From Cloeon dipterum (Eukaryota; Arthropoda; Insecta; Ephemeroptera; Baetidae), in NCBI RefSeq assembly GCF_949628265.1, contig NC_088790.1, positions 26,478,545 through 26,542,544 of the forward strand: DNA of 64,000 nucleotides. The letters are read 5' to 3'. The first letter of the stretch is position 1, and each line of letters starts with the position of its first letter. Below are positions 8,979-19,087 of this stretch, one piece after another. Position numbers and translations under genes: made by a program. Below the pieces are notes generated by a model, which was not told the DNA's origin, ran no database searches, and saw only the letters and a list, made by a program, of their open reading frames with translations.

Positions 8979-11851
8979 TTAAGGCGTAGGCAAGGCTGCG
9001 AAAGGAAAAGGAACAAGAGAGAGATTAGACTCAAAGGATGGTGTTGGCGCGGTCTCCCAAAGGGTTTTTCATTTAACAAAGTCCAACCATAACCAAAATA
9101 GAGATTTATAAATTAAATTGATGATTTTTCCATTATAAATTTATATTATTTCCCTTACAACGGGAAGTAGTACAATTTGATTTAATTTACCTGTAAGTAA
9201 ATATGGTCTTGCGCCAACTGCAGCCTTGAACAGTTTATGCCTCAGCACACCCCCAGATTCATTTCGCTCCGTTATCCACAAAGTGTCGTCCACGTCCAAA
9301 GCAAAAGTAAATGGCCAGCTGCAATCTAGTCTTCCAGCCTAAATAGAGAACAGTAATTTCATATTTTTAGCTTGACAAAGCATAAATTAACAGTCGGGAA
9401 TATGTAAGGAGAGTGTAGCGGTTGCCGCACATTTGGCAGGGAGACATTTCCGCCTGCAGAAGTTGCTGTGCCACAACCCGCTTAACTTTTAGCTTTAAAT
9501 ATGTACGAAAATTTGCCAGTGTGAGAGAATGTAGGCCTCTCTTGAGTTGCAACAAAAAGAGTTCAAAACCAAACAGCAAAATACGTTAAAAATCATAATA
9601 TGAATAATTTCATGATCCATATAATTGTGAAATATGTCATATTTAAAAGTGTACAGCAAGATATTAATCACTTTGAGAGAGAAATAGTAAAAAATTTGAA
9701 TTTATAGATGTAGTTTTACACGCATATTGCGTTTAATTATTCGTATTTTAAGGTATATTCAACATAAAAATATTTTTCTTTCGTTTGCAGGTATTACAAA
9801 ATTTTAAATAATCAGGCAGAACTAAAATTTCGATTTTTACATTAAAATTTTACCTCATGAACACGCTGCTCACGGAAGGGCTCCGAAATATTCCATTTGG
9901 AGAGGTATTTCTTGTAGTTAAAGGCGGCATACAAGATATTGGCTTTGTCGATCACCAATCTGTAAGGGTATTCCCTCCATTTGCCGATGAGTTTCGGAGC
10001 AGCGCTTCCACCTTCATTCTTCAGCTCAGACACAGAAACTGAATACAGTTGATAGTCATATGATCTTTCAGTAAGGTACAGCTGTCTCGCTTCCCTGTTA
10101 TTAGGAGAAAGGTCCAAGGAATCCCATTTCTTCCCTGGTGTTTTAACTGCCCAGGATTTGTCGTTTTTGCGGCTGTAAACTATGATGTTCTCAGATTCAG
10201 AATCAGTGATGTACGCAAGATAATCGTCTGTCGTTTTGTCGATGACTACATCACGCAGGGATCTTTTACTTGTCGAATGAGAGACGACTGTGTCTGGAAA
10301 CTGGTGAACGCGGTCGGTTGTGTCGTTGTTGTTCAGGTCGAATACCCAAAGTTTGCTCGGACATCCGTAGAAACCTTCATCAAGCACCCACAACCGACCA
10401 TCAGGGTCTGCCGTTATGCCGTTGGCCACCTTAATAGTGTCGCATTCTTTTCTGTATTTTATCTGGAGAAATAGAAATAATTAATAAATACAAGAAGAGT
10501 AATTTTAAATCAATAAAATCTGTTAACAATTCATCCTTTTCAAAATTTAAAATAGTGAAGTTTTTTTTAGTCTTTTGCTTTTGGTTCGTTCAGCATGTGA
10601 CTGGAAAAGTAAGAACAAAAAATTTCCAACTGTAATTTTGCGTAGAACTGCACTGGAAAAAAAGTAAAATTGAGGGGAAATGTGGAGGAATAGAAATAAT
10701 TATTACTAGTTAAACAAATTTTACAATACATACAAGAAGGAGTAATTTTAAATCAAGAAAATCTGTTAACAATTTATCCATTTCATAATTTCAAATAGTG
10801 AAGTTTTTTGTAGTCTTTTGCTTTTGGCTCGTTCAGCACGTGACTGGAAAAGTAAGAACTGTAATTTTGCGTAGAACTGTACTGAAAAAAAGGAAAATTG
10901 ACCAGTTGCATAAACCCTAAGTTATTAAAGCCACCAACAGATGGCGCAACCACAGACTTTCTTTAAAATTTTGTTTTAAGCGGTTTTAAGGCATTTCCGC
11001 TGCGATTTTAGACTCAATCTAGCTATTTTGCTTTTTTTTAATTAGTTTGCTTTTTTTGACGTGCTGAAAACCAAAATCGGTTCAGCCATTCGCCGTAGAA
11101 ACGTTGGAAAAGATTTTTTTAATTTCAAAAAATAGTTTTTCACGATTCTACGGCGATTGGCTGAACCGATTTTGGTTTTCAGCACGTCAAAAAATAGCAA
11201 ATTAATTGAAGAATGCACAGTAGCTAGATTGAGTCTGAAATCGCAGCGGAAGTGCCTTAAAATCGAAAGTCTACGGTGGCGCCATCTGTTGGCGGCTTCG
11301 AACACTAAGGGTTTATGCAACTGGTGAATTGAGGGGAAAATGCTACGTTTTATTGTTTTGAAGTAAAATAAATTATTATGCTCCATTTTTCCAAGTCTAA
11401 AACGGACGCAAAATAAAAAATTCAATAAATTTAGAATTTGTCCGATATTTTATATGTCTCTAGGTTAAAATACTTTCTATTAAACGAGTCGAAGATTTTT
11501 CTATTAAAGGCGAAAAGAGTTTTTAATTCAGAGACTTACGTGAAAATTCCAGGATGGGAAAGGATTAAGCTTTGGTGCAGTCGACGTGCCGCTCTTTGGC
11601 AGCCACACCAAAGTGGCGGGTACTTCGTTCTTCAAATCAAGGCTTATAAACAGCCTTTCCCCAAAAACAGCCATGTATCGAGGATGAACGTAGTTCGGAT
11701 TAAAGATCTGTCCATTATTTGAACTGTTCGCCCCTGACGGCCAGGCGAAATCAAATTTGTCCCAATCGTAGACGGTTGTGAAGTCGATGTCATTGACGGC
11801 GTTGGCCAGGCACAGGGCGTGCAAAAAGATGGCAGCAAAGAACGGGGACAT
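8979..11851 (-). CDS. Yellow/MRJP-family secreted protein, copy C
   Basis: Coding exons on the minus strand: 11540-11851, 9854-10462, 9191-9338 and 8979-8995, giving 361 residues. It has a signal peptide (MSPFFAAIFLHALCLANA), then VPATLVWLP, PSWN, GRLWVLDEG, CPSKLWVFDL, KWNISEP and a final five-codon exon encoding ALPTP, matching ALPSP in copy A. Exon sizes 312 and 609 are identical to copy A. As in its sisters, the middle of the propeller is short relative to classical yellow proteins. Intron 1 (10463-11539) has grown by an internal tandem duplication and a MITE insertion. It is a secreted protein with no demonstrated ligand. Confidence 0.88.
10465..10900. repeat. Tandem duplication (~225 bp) in intron 1 of yellow copy C
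   Basis: Two adjacent units, about 10465-10690 and 10692-10900, share segments such as CAAGAAG.AGTAATTTTAAATCA, ATCTGTTAACAATT.ATCC, AGTCTTTTGCTTTTGG and GTAATTTTGCGTAGAACTG. The second unit is interrupted by the MITE at 10901-11325 and resumes after it with AATTGAGGGGAAAATG. Confidence 0.8.
10901..11325. mobile_element. Foldback MITE, family 1, copy 1
   Basis: A 425-bp element with terminal inverted repeats starting ACCAGTTGCATAAACCC. Almost the whole element is one long inverted repeat of two ~200-bp arms, including GACGTGCTGAAAACCAAAAT and its complement around a short AT-rich centre. There is no coding capacity. It sits in an AATTG site: the flanks read AATTG / G AATTG, and the neighbouring tandem unit shows the uninterrupted sequence. 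Both arms carry CCAACAGATGGCGC near the ends. Confidence 0.88.
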
Positions 11852-12004
11852 TGCTTTTTAGCTGAAAGCAAAGAGAAAATAATGAATTAAATAAAAAAGA
11901 CGTTTTAATACCGATGGTTATGCGTGAGTTATATTTTATCGTTAAACTAATTGGTATAAATAAAATAGTATAATACTGCAAAATAAAAAAATGTAACACC
12001 AACT

Positions 12005-12092
12005 GACCTTTTTAGGAACATCCGGAGCGAACGAGAGCAAAGCAATGGCATGGAGCGAAATGCTAAATGGCTTTTTTCGGTCGCCTTTTTAA
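12005..12092 (-). promoter_or_regulatory. Promoter and non-coding exon 1 of yellow copy C
   Basis: The minus strand reads GGTTAAAAAGGCGACC near 12079-12092, then TTTAGCATTTCGCTCCATG as start region, then a leader ending CCTAAAAAG|GT, the same layout as copies A and B. Upstream (12130-12180) are a GATAAAT motif and CACGTG, also shared with the sister units. Confidence 0.62.
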
Positions 12093-12419
12093 CCAACCAA
12101 CGCGGAACACTATTTTTCGCTCGTTATCTCTCGCCTTAGATAAATCCCTGCAAGAAAACTCACGCGTTTTAACACGTGAAAATCTTTTTTTTTGTAACGA
12201 GCATTCTTTAACCTCTGCTCACAATCAGCACATATATCCCGTGTGGGCTGTAAGTTCACCCGGTCTCAATAACACCGCCGAGCTGATAACATGAGGCCCA
12301 AATGGCCGCAGAGGAGCCAATTTGGTCATCTCTTCGCCTCTATTCGCACCGCAAGGTCTTTGATTGAAACGCTAGACATTTGTCCCTAAAGCCGCTGGAA
12401 AGTTACAAAGTCCAAAAAG

Positions 12420-13036
12420 GCCTTTTACGGCCAAATGCTTTAAAGCAGAAAGAAATATACGGTTTATAATGAATTTAATTTTCACGGAAGAAACTTGGGA
12501 ACAAAAACCGTGCCCCAAAGAAGAAAGTGAGCGAAAATTCCATACAAATTTTAGGGACTCTGCTTTGGTCCAGTAAAAAAGAACTATATGGGACTAACTT
12601 TTTGCTGCTTTTGCTTTTCATATTTTTAAAAGACAAACAATAAGCTCTGAATTAAGAGTTCATATTGTCTTTTATTAAGAAATAACCTATTTTACAATTC
12701 TTGCCATTTGTGTTTCTATATAATACAAAATTTTCAGAGCGGGTGTTGACAAGTTATAAATATATTTGCGTTTTAATTTCAAGCAGGGAAATTAGATAAC
12801 TTGTTTTTCGATATGGGGCTGACGTATTTATGTTGCGAAATTCTGCAAACACTGCTTGACCGAAAAATATAATTAGCGCCCTCCAACCTCTTAACTTTTA
12901 CCAGTTATCAGAACAGAAGCGGCTCCCTGACGTGCCTAGCGGACAATGAGCTCGCTTGTTGTTAGCAATTTTATTTAGTTTAGTTAAGAAAAATTATTTA
13001 CCCTCTGCAATTTATTAATATAGCCTTGTCTTTTAA
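12420..13036. other. Intergenic, no gene seen
   Basis: AT-rich stretch between the upstream block of yellow copy C and a family-2 MITE. No reading frame or RNA gene could be supported. Confidence 0.45.
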
Positions 13037-13476
13037 AGAGGAATGATACTGGAAAAGTCTGGAAAATGCTTGTTGCCAATGCATAAACTCATTCCTTAGG
13101 ATTCAGTTAAAGCCTAAATTGACCTAATAAGCGCTGTAATTTTTCGAGAAAATTGGCTGGAAAGTTACCGTGCTTTTCAAATGGCAATGGCTGTCTCCTT
13201 ACTTGAAATCCAATTTAATTTCAAAACCAAGAGTTTCCCCAATAAGTGGCATACACAATTGGACAGATCTCGATGAGAGGAATCGGAATATGCCAAGAAA
13301 ATATGTTCAAGCACTGTAAATTTTGGAGAAAATTGGCAAAATTTGAATTTTTATTGTAAGAAGGGCCGTTTTTTATTATTGCAAATTGTTGAACGAATTG
13401 TTTATCGATCAATTGTTTATGGCATCCAACAATTCAAATAATTTTCAATTGTTGCCCATGCAGTATCATTCCACTT
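13037..13476. mobile_element. TTAA-flanked MITE, family 2, copy 1
   Basis: A 440-bp non-coding element with ends AGAGGAATGATACTGG and CAGTATCATTCCACTT, flanked by TTAA on both sides. It is nearly identical to copies at 49748-50182 and (inverted) 51181-51613. A TTAA target site is typical of piggyBac-type elements, so it was probably moved by such a transposase in trans. That assignment is inferred from the target site only. Confidence 0.85.
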
Positions 13477-14433
13477 TTAATTCAGAAGATAAAATAAATT
13501 TTCCTGCCTCCCATTCATAGTTACCAAAAATTCAATAATGTTTATGTTAATTCTGATTGTTGGGTGTTCTTGTGTTGCGGTTCATATTTTATTTATTTAA
13601 ATCAACCTAATACATTACATATTTATCTCTTTACGCTTCCTTGCCATTTTTTCGATAATTTTTGCATCAATAAAACAATTTTTACAGCGAATGTTACGAG
13701 TTAAAAAATCAACTGCGTTTTTCAATTTCAAGCAGAGGGTAATATATTTGATAATTTGTATATGTTAGCCCTCGGTAAATTTTGGTCGATTTATTTTGAA
13801 TTTCAAGTTTTTACAACCATTTTATTTTTGTTTTATATTTGCAAATAAGTGTGGTTATTCTTTGCGTTTTGATATCGTTTAATTGAAATTAATTTACTCG
13901 TTATTTTGGCTCGCTTATACATGAACATGATACTGGATTCTACTGGCTGGAGCGAGTGGCTAACTTCACATTTCTGATAGTTATCCAGGCCAATGATTGC
14001 ATTTTCTTCACGTAAAGTTAGAGCAATGAAACCATGGAAAACATTATGAATGAAATGTATAGGTTTTTGGACATAATTTCATTTAAAATTTGTTCATAAA
14101 GAGGTTGAATTTCATTTTTAAACTGTTCTTATCGATCTTATTTTTCTCATATTCTCAGGTTCAGCTGGCAACATTGGTTTGAGCCACGCCTACATTTGTG
14201 TTGTTTTTTCATTTCTCGTTGCTCTCGTGTTTTGGTTTTTGTGGAGCCGCTGGAAAACGAAAACTCTTAATATCTGAGTTGCTGCAACATTAATTTTTGC
14301 CTCAGGTTTGCATTCTTATAATTTCATCTACGTAATTATATATTGTTAATTAGATCGTGAATTTATCAGCTTGAAAAACACGAATAATATTTTTCATTTT
14401 TCCAATTTCAGCAGATAAACAAAGACCAGAAAT
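13477..14433. other. Intergenic and 5' flank of the mS37 gene
   Basis: AT-rich DNA. A GC-richer patch at 14155-14305 ends in TGCCTCAG|GTTTGC, a plausible donor for a non-coding first exon joined to the acceptor before 14411, so it may be the leader and promoter zone of the mS37 gene. The same patch also reads as a short hydrophobic frame, but no initiating exon could be linked to it. Confidence 0.4.
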
Positions 14434-14920
14434 ATGCGAATTTGGCCACCTCTAGCGACCTTTGCTCAGGGTTACGGGCGGAAAGTGAAAGCCAGGACGC
14501 CGGCCTTAGAACCAATTCCTTTCCAAGAAAGATTGCCTCTGAAATTGAAAAACCAGATCTCGACGAAAAAGGAGGGCAGTGAAGGTAAAACGATAGAAAA
14601 ACACCAGTGAATAGCAACTCTTTAATCTTTGAAAATTTCTTAGGTGCGTCATGTTTACAAGAAATGGCTGTTTTATTCACTTGCCTGAAGAGTAATGAAT
14701 TTAACCAAACGGTTTGTGCAAAAGAGATCAGCACTTTCCAGAAATGCTTCAACGACCATAAGGTAAATGAGGACATTTTTTTCATTAAAAACGTTTTTAA
14801 TTAATTGTTGTTGAATTAAAGGCGAAACGGGAAGAAATGAAAAAGGACACCACAGGCATTGGCAGCAAAAAGCTCACGTCGAAACAAGTGAATGTTCTTC
14901 TGAAGAAATATAGTCCGTAG
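14434..14920 (+). CDS. CHCHD1: CHCHD1 / mitochondrial small-ribosomal-subunit protein mS37
   Basis: Three exons, 14434-14584, 14644-14762 and 14822-14920, give 122 residues with exact phase. The core is a twin CX9C motif: C54 and C64 (CLQEMAVLFTC), then C75 and C85 (CAKEISTFQKC). This is the coiled-coil-helix fold oxidised by MIA40 in the intermembrane space. The segment SCLQEMAVLFTCLKSNEF lines up with the ITEM...CWKQNEF segment of CHCHD1, a component of the mitochondrial 28S ribosomal subunit. The N-terminus is basic and proline-rich and the C-terminus (NVLLKKYSP) resembles the KLNKLLQRF tail of the family. Length fits the family (about 118). Introns are only 59 bases each. It is convergent with the small minus-strand gene next to it. 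Confidence 0.88.
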
Positions 14921-15063
14921 AAGGAGAAAATTCCAGTCTGATGTGTAGTGGTAAGAGCTAATTAAAATTCAAAACCTATATCAGAGTAGTTTAATTGCAA
15001 AAGCTTCATAAATATGTAGTAACTTAACAAGTGTTTAAGCTTGAAACCAAATTTTTGTGTACA

Positions 15064-15607
15064 TTACATCAGTTCCATTTCAGCATTTTTAAATTCTTCA
15101 ACCTCATTGCAAATAGAATCAGTAATTTCTTCAATATTTGAGCGATCTGGCTGCAAAGTTTCATCATTTTTGGAGCAACTTGGTTCAAGAGGATCATCCG
15201 TCTCATCCACCGACTTAAAGCTCCTCTCCTGAAAACGCGAGAAACTGTTTGTCCGATTAGGCAGATCATTCTGGACTTACTAAGGGAGTGTAAAAGTCAA
15301 TGGCGTCGCTTTGGCTTTCTTGGGGAGTTGTCGCTATCTGTATCTTCAGACACGGAGTTGGGGGCGGCGGCGGCGGGCACGGCGGCGGCGTCTCCTTGGG
15401 GCTGTTGCGGATTGTATATTGGGTGCCGGTGCCCTGCTTCCACAGCTGGCAAACCTTCCCCACCATGACCATTAGTGTGGACTCGTTCATCTGCCGGATT
15501 TTATTCAAAATTAGTCTCTTCAATGAGTTACAATATCTTGATAATAATTCTATGAAATCAAACCCACGGGGCTCATCATAAGGGACAAAACTGAATTTTC
15601 TAGCCAT
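15064..15607 (-). CDS. Unrecognised 163-residue protein, proline-rich centre and acidic tail
   Basis: Two exons on the minus strand, 15281-15607 and 15064-15228, joined in phase 0 across a 52-base GTAAGT...TTTTCAG intron. The product starts MARKFSFVPYDEPRGF, has a hydrophobic STLMVMVGKVCQLWKQG segment, a run of prolines (CPPPPPPTP) at about residues 77-86, and an acidic, serine-rich C-terminal exon ending EEFKNAEMELM. I do not recognise the family. An alternative model removes a 77-base AT-rich segment (15460-15560 zone, GTGGGT...GGCAG), shifts the frame and ends at ...PRKPKRRH. The first model is preferred because it continues into the downstream exon. It is convergent with the mS37 gene, with 143 bases between stops. 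Confidence 0.5.
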
Positions 15608-15764
15608 GAAAACGCGAGTTTAAATTTTTAAGCTTGAACAAATTTATCTGCTTGTTGCTGATCTAGTAATTAAACTATTTTTTAAATTAATTATCCTCGA
15701 AAATTGAAGAGGAGTGATACTGAATTTAAGAAAATGAAAAAATCTACGATTCTCGAATAAATGC

Positions 15765-16188
15765 ACCAGTTGCATAAACCCTAAGTGTTCAAAGCCGCCA
15801 ACAGATGGCGCCACCGTAGACTTTCGATTTTAAGGCACTTCCGCTGCGATTTCAGACTCAATCTAGCTACTGTGCATTCTTCAATTAATTTGCTATTTTT
15901 TGACGTGCTGAAAACCAAAATCGGTTCAGCCAATCGCCGTAGAATCGTGAAAAACTATTTTTTGAAATAAAAAAATCTTTTCCAACGTTTCTACGGCGAA
16001 TGGCTGAACCAATTTTGGTTTTCAGCACGTCAAAAAAAAGCAAATTAATTAAAAAAAGCAAAATAGCTAGATTGAGTCTGAAATCGCAGCGGAAATGCCT
16101 TAAAACCGCTTAAAACAAAATTTTTAAAAAAGTCTGTGGTTGCGCCATCTGTTGGCGGCTTTAATAACTAAGGGTTTATGCAACTGGT
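15765..16188. mobile_element. Foldback MITE, family 1, copy 2 (inverted)
   Basis: A 424-bp element nearly identical to copy 1 but in the opposite orientation: its right arm matches the left arm of copy 1, including the same arm-specific differences. Ends are ACCAGTTGCATAAACCC. It carries CCAACAGATGGCGC at 15798-15811 (plus) and 16142-16155 (minus). It is non-coding. Confidence 0.88.
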
Positions 16189-17057
16189 CAATTAAATTAA
16201 TTTTGGCTATTTTAATTTTCCCCTAAAAATGTTTAAACGTTCTCTAACGGCCAGTTGAAATTTTCAGACCAAATTTGTGCAAAAATAGTAAATTTGGGAA
16301 CATTTTGCTCAATAGGAAAAAAACTGGAAATTTAATCAGCTTTCTGAATATAGGCAGCTTTTGACGCTACTATCAACTGGCGAATTTTAATGAGGCCAAA
16401 CACAGATTCCTTTGGGAAATCTGCAATTTTTGAATAAAAAAATAATTCAGGACTCAAAATTGCTATTTTTTTGCACTATTAAATTATCAAAATTTTTCTC
16501 AGCCCGGAAGCAATTAATTTCCTTTTCTAAAAAAGAGGGCGTAACCGGTAAAATTCAAAAAATTGGATTTTGGTCAGAAGAAAATAATTTTTCAAAATAA
16601 AATCACTATCATTTCATTTCAAATTGCTATCAACTTAATTAAAATTCGATTGGGAGTAAATATATTATTCATTCTGTTGTTACAGCTTGCAATTTAAAAT
16701 TAATCCTTAAAAAAATTATTAATTAATGATTTTTTACATTTTATAAAATTCAAATTGGAAGAAGCGTTGCTAGAGTCAGTGTTGTCGCCGATATGAGCCC
16801 CCATGCATATAGACTGCGTTCCAAGGGCTAAACAGAAATTTGAGATCCAGATTTGAACTAGTTCGAGGTGTTGTTGTTATTTCAATTTGCTCACCGGGAT
16901 TAACGGTTGTAATAATAATGAAAAACTGGATTTCAAATTCTGGTGCTTGCGTGAGTTCACTGAGATAAGGAATCAAACTCCCCACTGGAGACAGCACTAA
17001 AACAAAGATTAATGTTTTAAAATTGTCAGCCGCGCGCGCGGCTGTGCAATGGCTTCG
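16189..17057. other. Intergenic, possible orphan exon
   Basis: Mostly AT-rich with no repeats recognised. A minus-strand open stretch at 16776-16997 follows an acceptor-like TTGTTTTAG and reads ...LIPYLSELTQAPEFEIQ. It could be a distal exon of the Lsd-2-like gene or noise, and no phase-compatible donor was convincing. A GCGCGCGC run lies at 17033-17040. Confidence 0.35.
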
Positions 17058-18450
17058 TCAGGGTGACGCAATTGTACATCCACTTTGGCACTTGCCGCCG
17101 ATCGAAATAAGATCAAACTTTCTGGCTCGGAAGACATGCATAATGCAACATTGCCGAGCTAAATCTAGAAAATTCGTGCACACACACACAGACACACTCG
17201 GGGATGAATGAGAAGTGCATGAGAATGGGGAAAAAGAAACCGCATGCCAAAATTTGCCTTCTCCGTTGGCTAAGTGTGCGCTGGCCGTGTGCATGTAGCG
17301 CTGGGCCGCCTCCACGCTGGAGGCGGCGATCGACACCAGCTGCGTGGTGGTGGACGACTCGCGCGCCAGACTCCTCACCTTTTCGGCACCTTTTTGCTTC
17401 AGTTCCGAGGCCCGCTCCAGGGCCGGCTGCAGCTTGCTCTCCACCAGTTTGTGCGTGTTCTCGTAAATCTGGAAGAGTAAATTCGAAAATCGCTTTATTT
17501 AATTGGAATTATATTAATTAATAAGTCCAAAATGACAAAAAAGATCAATTTCTCACTGATTTTCAATGATAACATTGCTATCTTTAAATATTAAGATTTT
17601 TTTAATAGTTTTTTAATTTGGAAATAAGGAAAGTTCTTTAAATTAAGTAGTATATGTGCTGAAAAACACAATTTTATTCGGAATATTATTTTTTTAGGGT
17701 TTTACGGTGATCGGTTGAGCATATTTTAATTTTCAGCACGTCAAATAAAAAATTACTTTGCCAAAAATGCACAGCAACAGGATTTAATCTGGAATCGCTG
17801 TGGAATTATTTGAAAATTGTAAATGAACGCTGGTGCAATTATTTGTTAGCGAAAACCCCTTCCCAAAAGTAGCAAATTGAAAGCATTACCTCGTGAGGGG
17901 GCAGTTTGACGGCTGGAACCTTAGCCTCGACGTAGTCCAGACTGGAGCAAAGGATACTGTCCACCCGCTTCAGGTGCTTTTCCATTTTCTCAGCCACTGG
18001 AATGGCGTGCTCCACAGCCTTGCTCACGGTATTTTCGGCCGTTGACAGGGTCCAGTTGATCATGGAGTTGGACTCCTGCAGATTTTAATTTATTAATGAA
18101 TTAAATAAAGGATGAGAGGCAGAAAAATAACTGGGCGAGATATTTATCCAGGAATCTGAGCTATTTTTGTTATTTCTGCTTCGCTTGTGCACTAGAGAAA
18201 TGAGGGAATTTAATCCAGATTCTTCACAGTTTTGGAATTTCTCCACGTGGAAAAAGAAAACTGGCTCAAAATTAAAATTAAATTTTTTTTATCGAACCTT
18301 GACCCTGCTGTAGACATCGCTAGCGATGTTCATGGAGCTCTCGACGACGGGAATCTTGGCGATCCGGTGCACCGCCTCCAGAGGAATCGCGTCGGACAGC
18401 TTGCGCTCCTTGGGGGCCTGCGAGGCCCGATCTTCGGCGGCTTCGGACAT
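17058..18450 (-). CDS. Lsd-2: Perilipin family, lipid storage droplet protein 2-like
   Basis: Exons on the minus strand: 18298-18450, 17890-18075 and 17058-17468 (249 residues as drawn). The N-terminal PAT region is clear: IPLEAVHRIAKIPVVESS, then SNSMINWTLSTAENTV, then a KVPAVKLPPHEIYENT block, the hallmark order of perilipins. In insects Lsd-2 coats lipid droplets and protects triacylglycerol from lipases. Residues after about AHLANG lose all family resemblance and run through a CA-repeat-like coding stretch (VSVCVC) to the stop. The C-terminal helical region found in the neighbouring perilipin is absent, so either this copy is naturally short or its 3' exons are missed. It lies 0.6 kb from the second perilipin gene on the same strand, consistent with an old tandem pair. 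Confidence 0.78.
17640..17845. mobile_element. Degraded family-1 MITE half in an Lsd-2 intron
   Basis: The sequence TTTTCAGCACGTCAAA, followed by a TGCACAGCAAC and a GGAATCGCTGTGGAA segment, matches in order the right arm of the family-1 MITEs but with many substitutions. Only one arm is recognisable. Confidence 0.55.
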
Positions 18451-19087
18451 TGCTGGTCCTCTCTGTTGATTGTCTCGAGTGGAAAGTGGCGTTCGGCGCG
18501 CGATAGCCTCTCTGCCGCCTCCCTCCTATTTTCGACTGCCCCTTTGAACTTTCGAGTGGGGCGAGTTTTTGAATGCATCAACTTATATTATTAAAGAGTG
18601 TAAAGTCCTCCTCTGTCATTCACACTTGGCACCGAGCTGCAATTTCATTCTTGGCGGGGGCAAAACTTGCAGGAAGTTGCCTCAGTCAGCAGAGCAGCGA
18701 GTGTGCATCGAATTCTCTAAGGTCTTTGATTATATATATCTATATTTGAGATGTTCATTGGCAATGACAAACACTTTGTTCTCGTTTAGGAATTTCCGTT
18801 CGGATTTTTACTATTTTACTTTATTAAACAAATACAATTATAATTCCATCCACAGATTTACTAGCAACTCTGAACCCTTAAAAGATTTAAGCTAAAATGA
18901 CGTATGAAACAGAAAAATGCGCAAATAAGATGGTTTTTAAGACAATTTCCACTCGGTGTGGCACACGGGCGGTGCATGGTGGCTTGAGTCAACGCTGAAT
19001 AACAATCGGCGCTTCGGCACGTGTTCGTGCCTGGGATGGTGCAAATCCAATTGTTTCGCACTCACGGGACGGACGTTCGGAGCATCA
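18451..19087. other. Intergenic between the two perilipin genes
   Basis: GC-rich near 18460-18560 (5' flank and likely leader of the Lsd-2-like gene), then AT-rich, including the 3' flank of the Lsd-1-like gene. No further gene was supported. Confidence 0.45.

Noticed and set aside
11042-11425. 127-codon frame on the minus strand
   Set aside because: Runs through the foldback MITE; the same peptide appears in the second MITE copy because the DNA repeats.
14155-14275. Hydrophobic frame (SHAYICVVFSFLVALVFWFLW) after an acceptor-like AG
   Set aside because: Open only from a stop near 14120 with no Met; no upstream coding exon with the right phase. More likely leader/promoter DNA of the mS37 gene.
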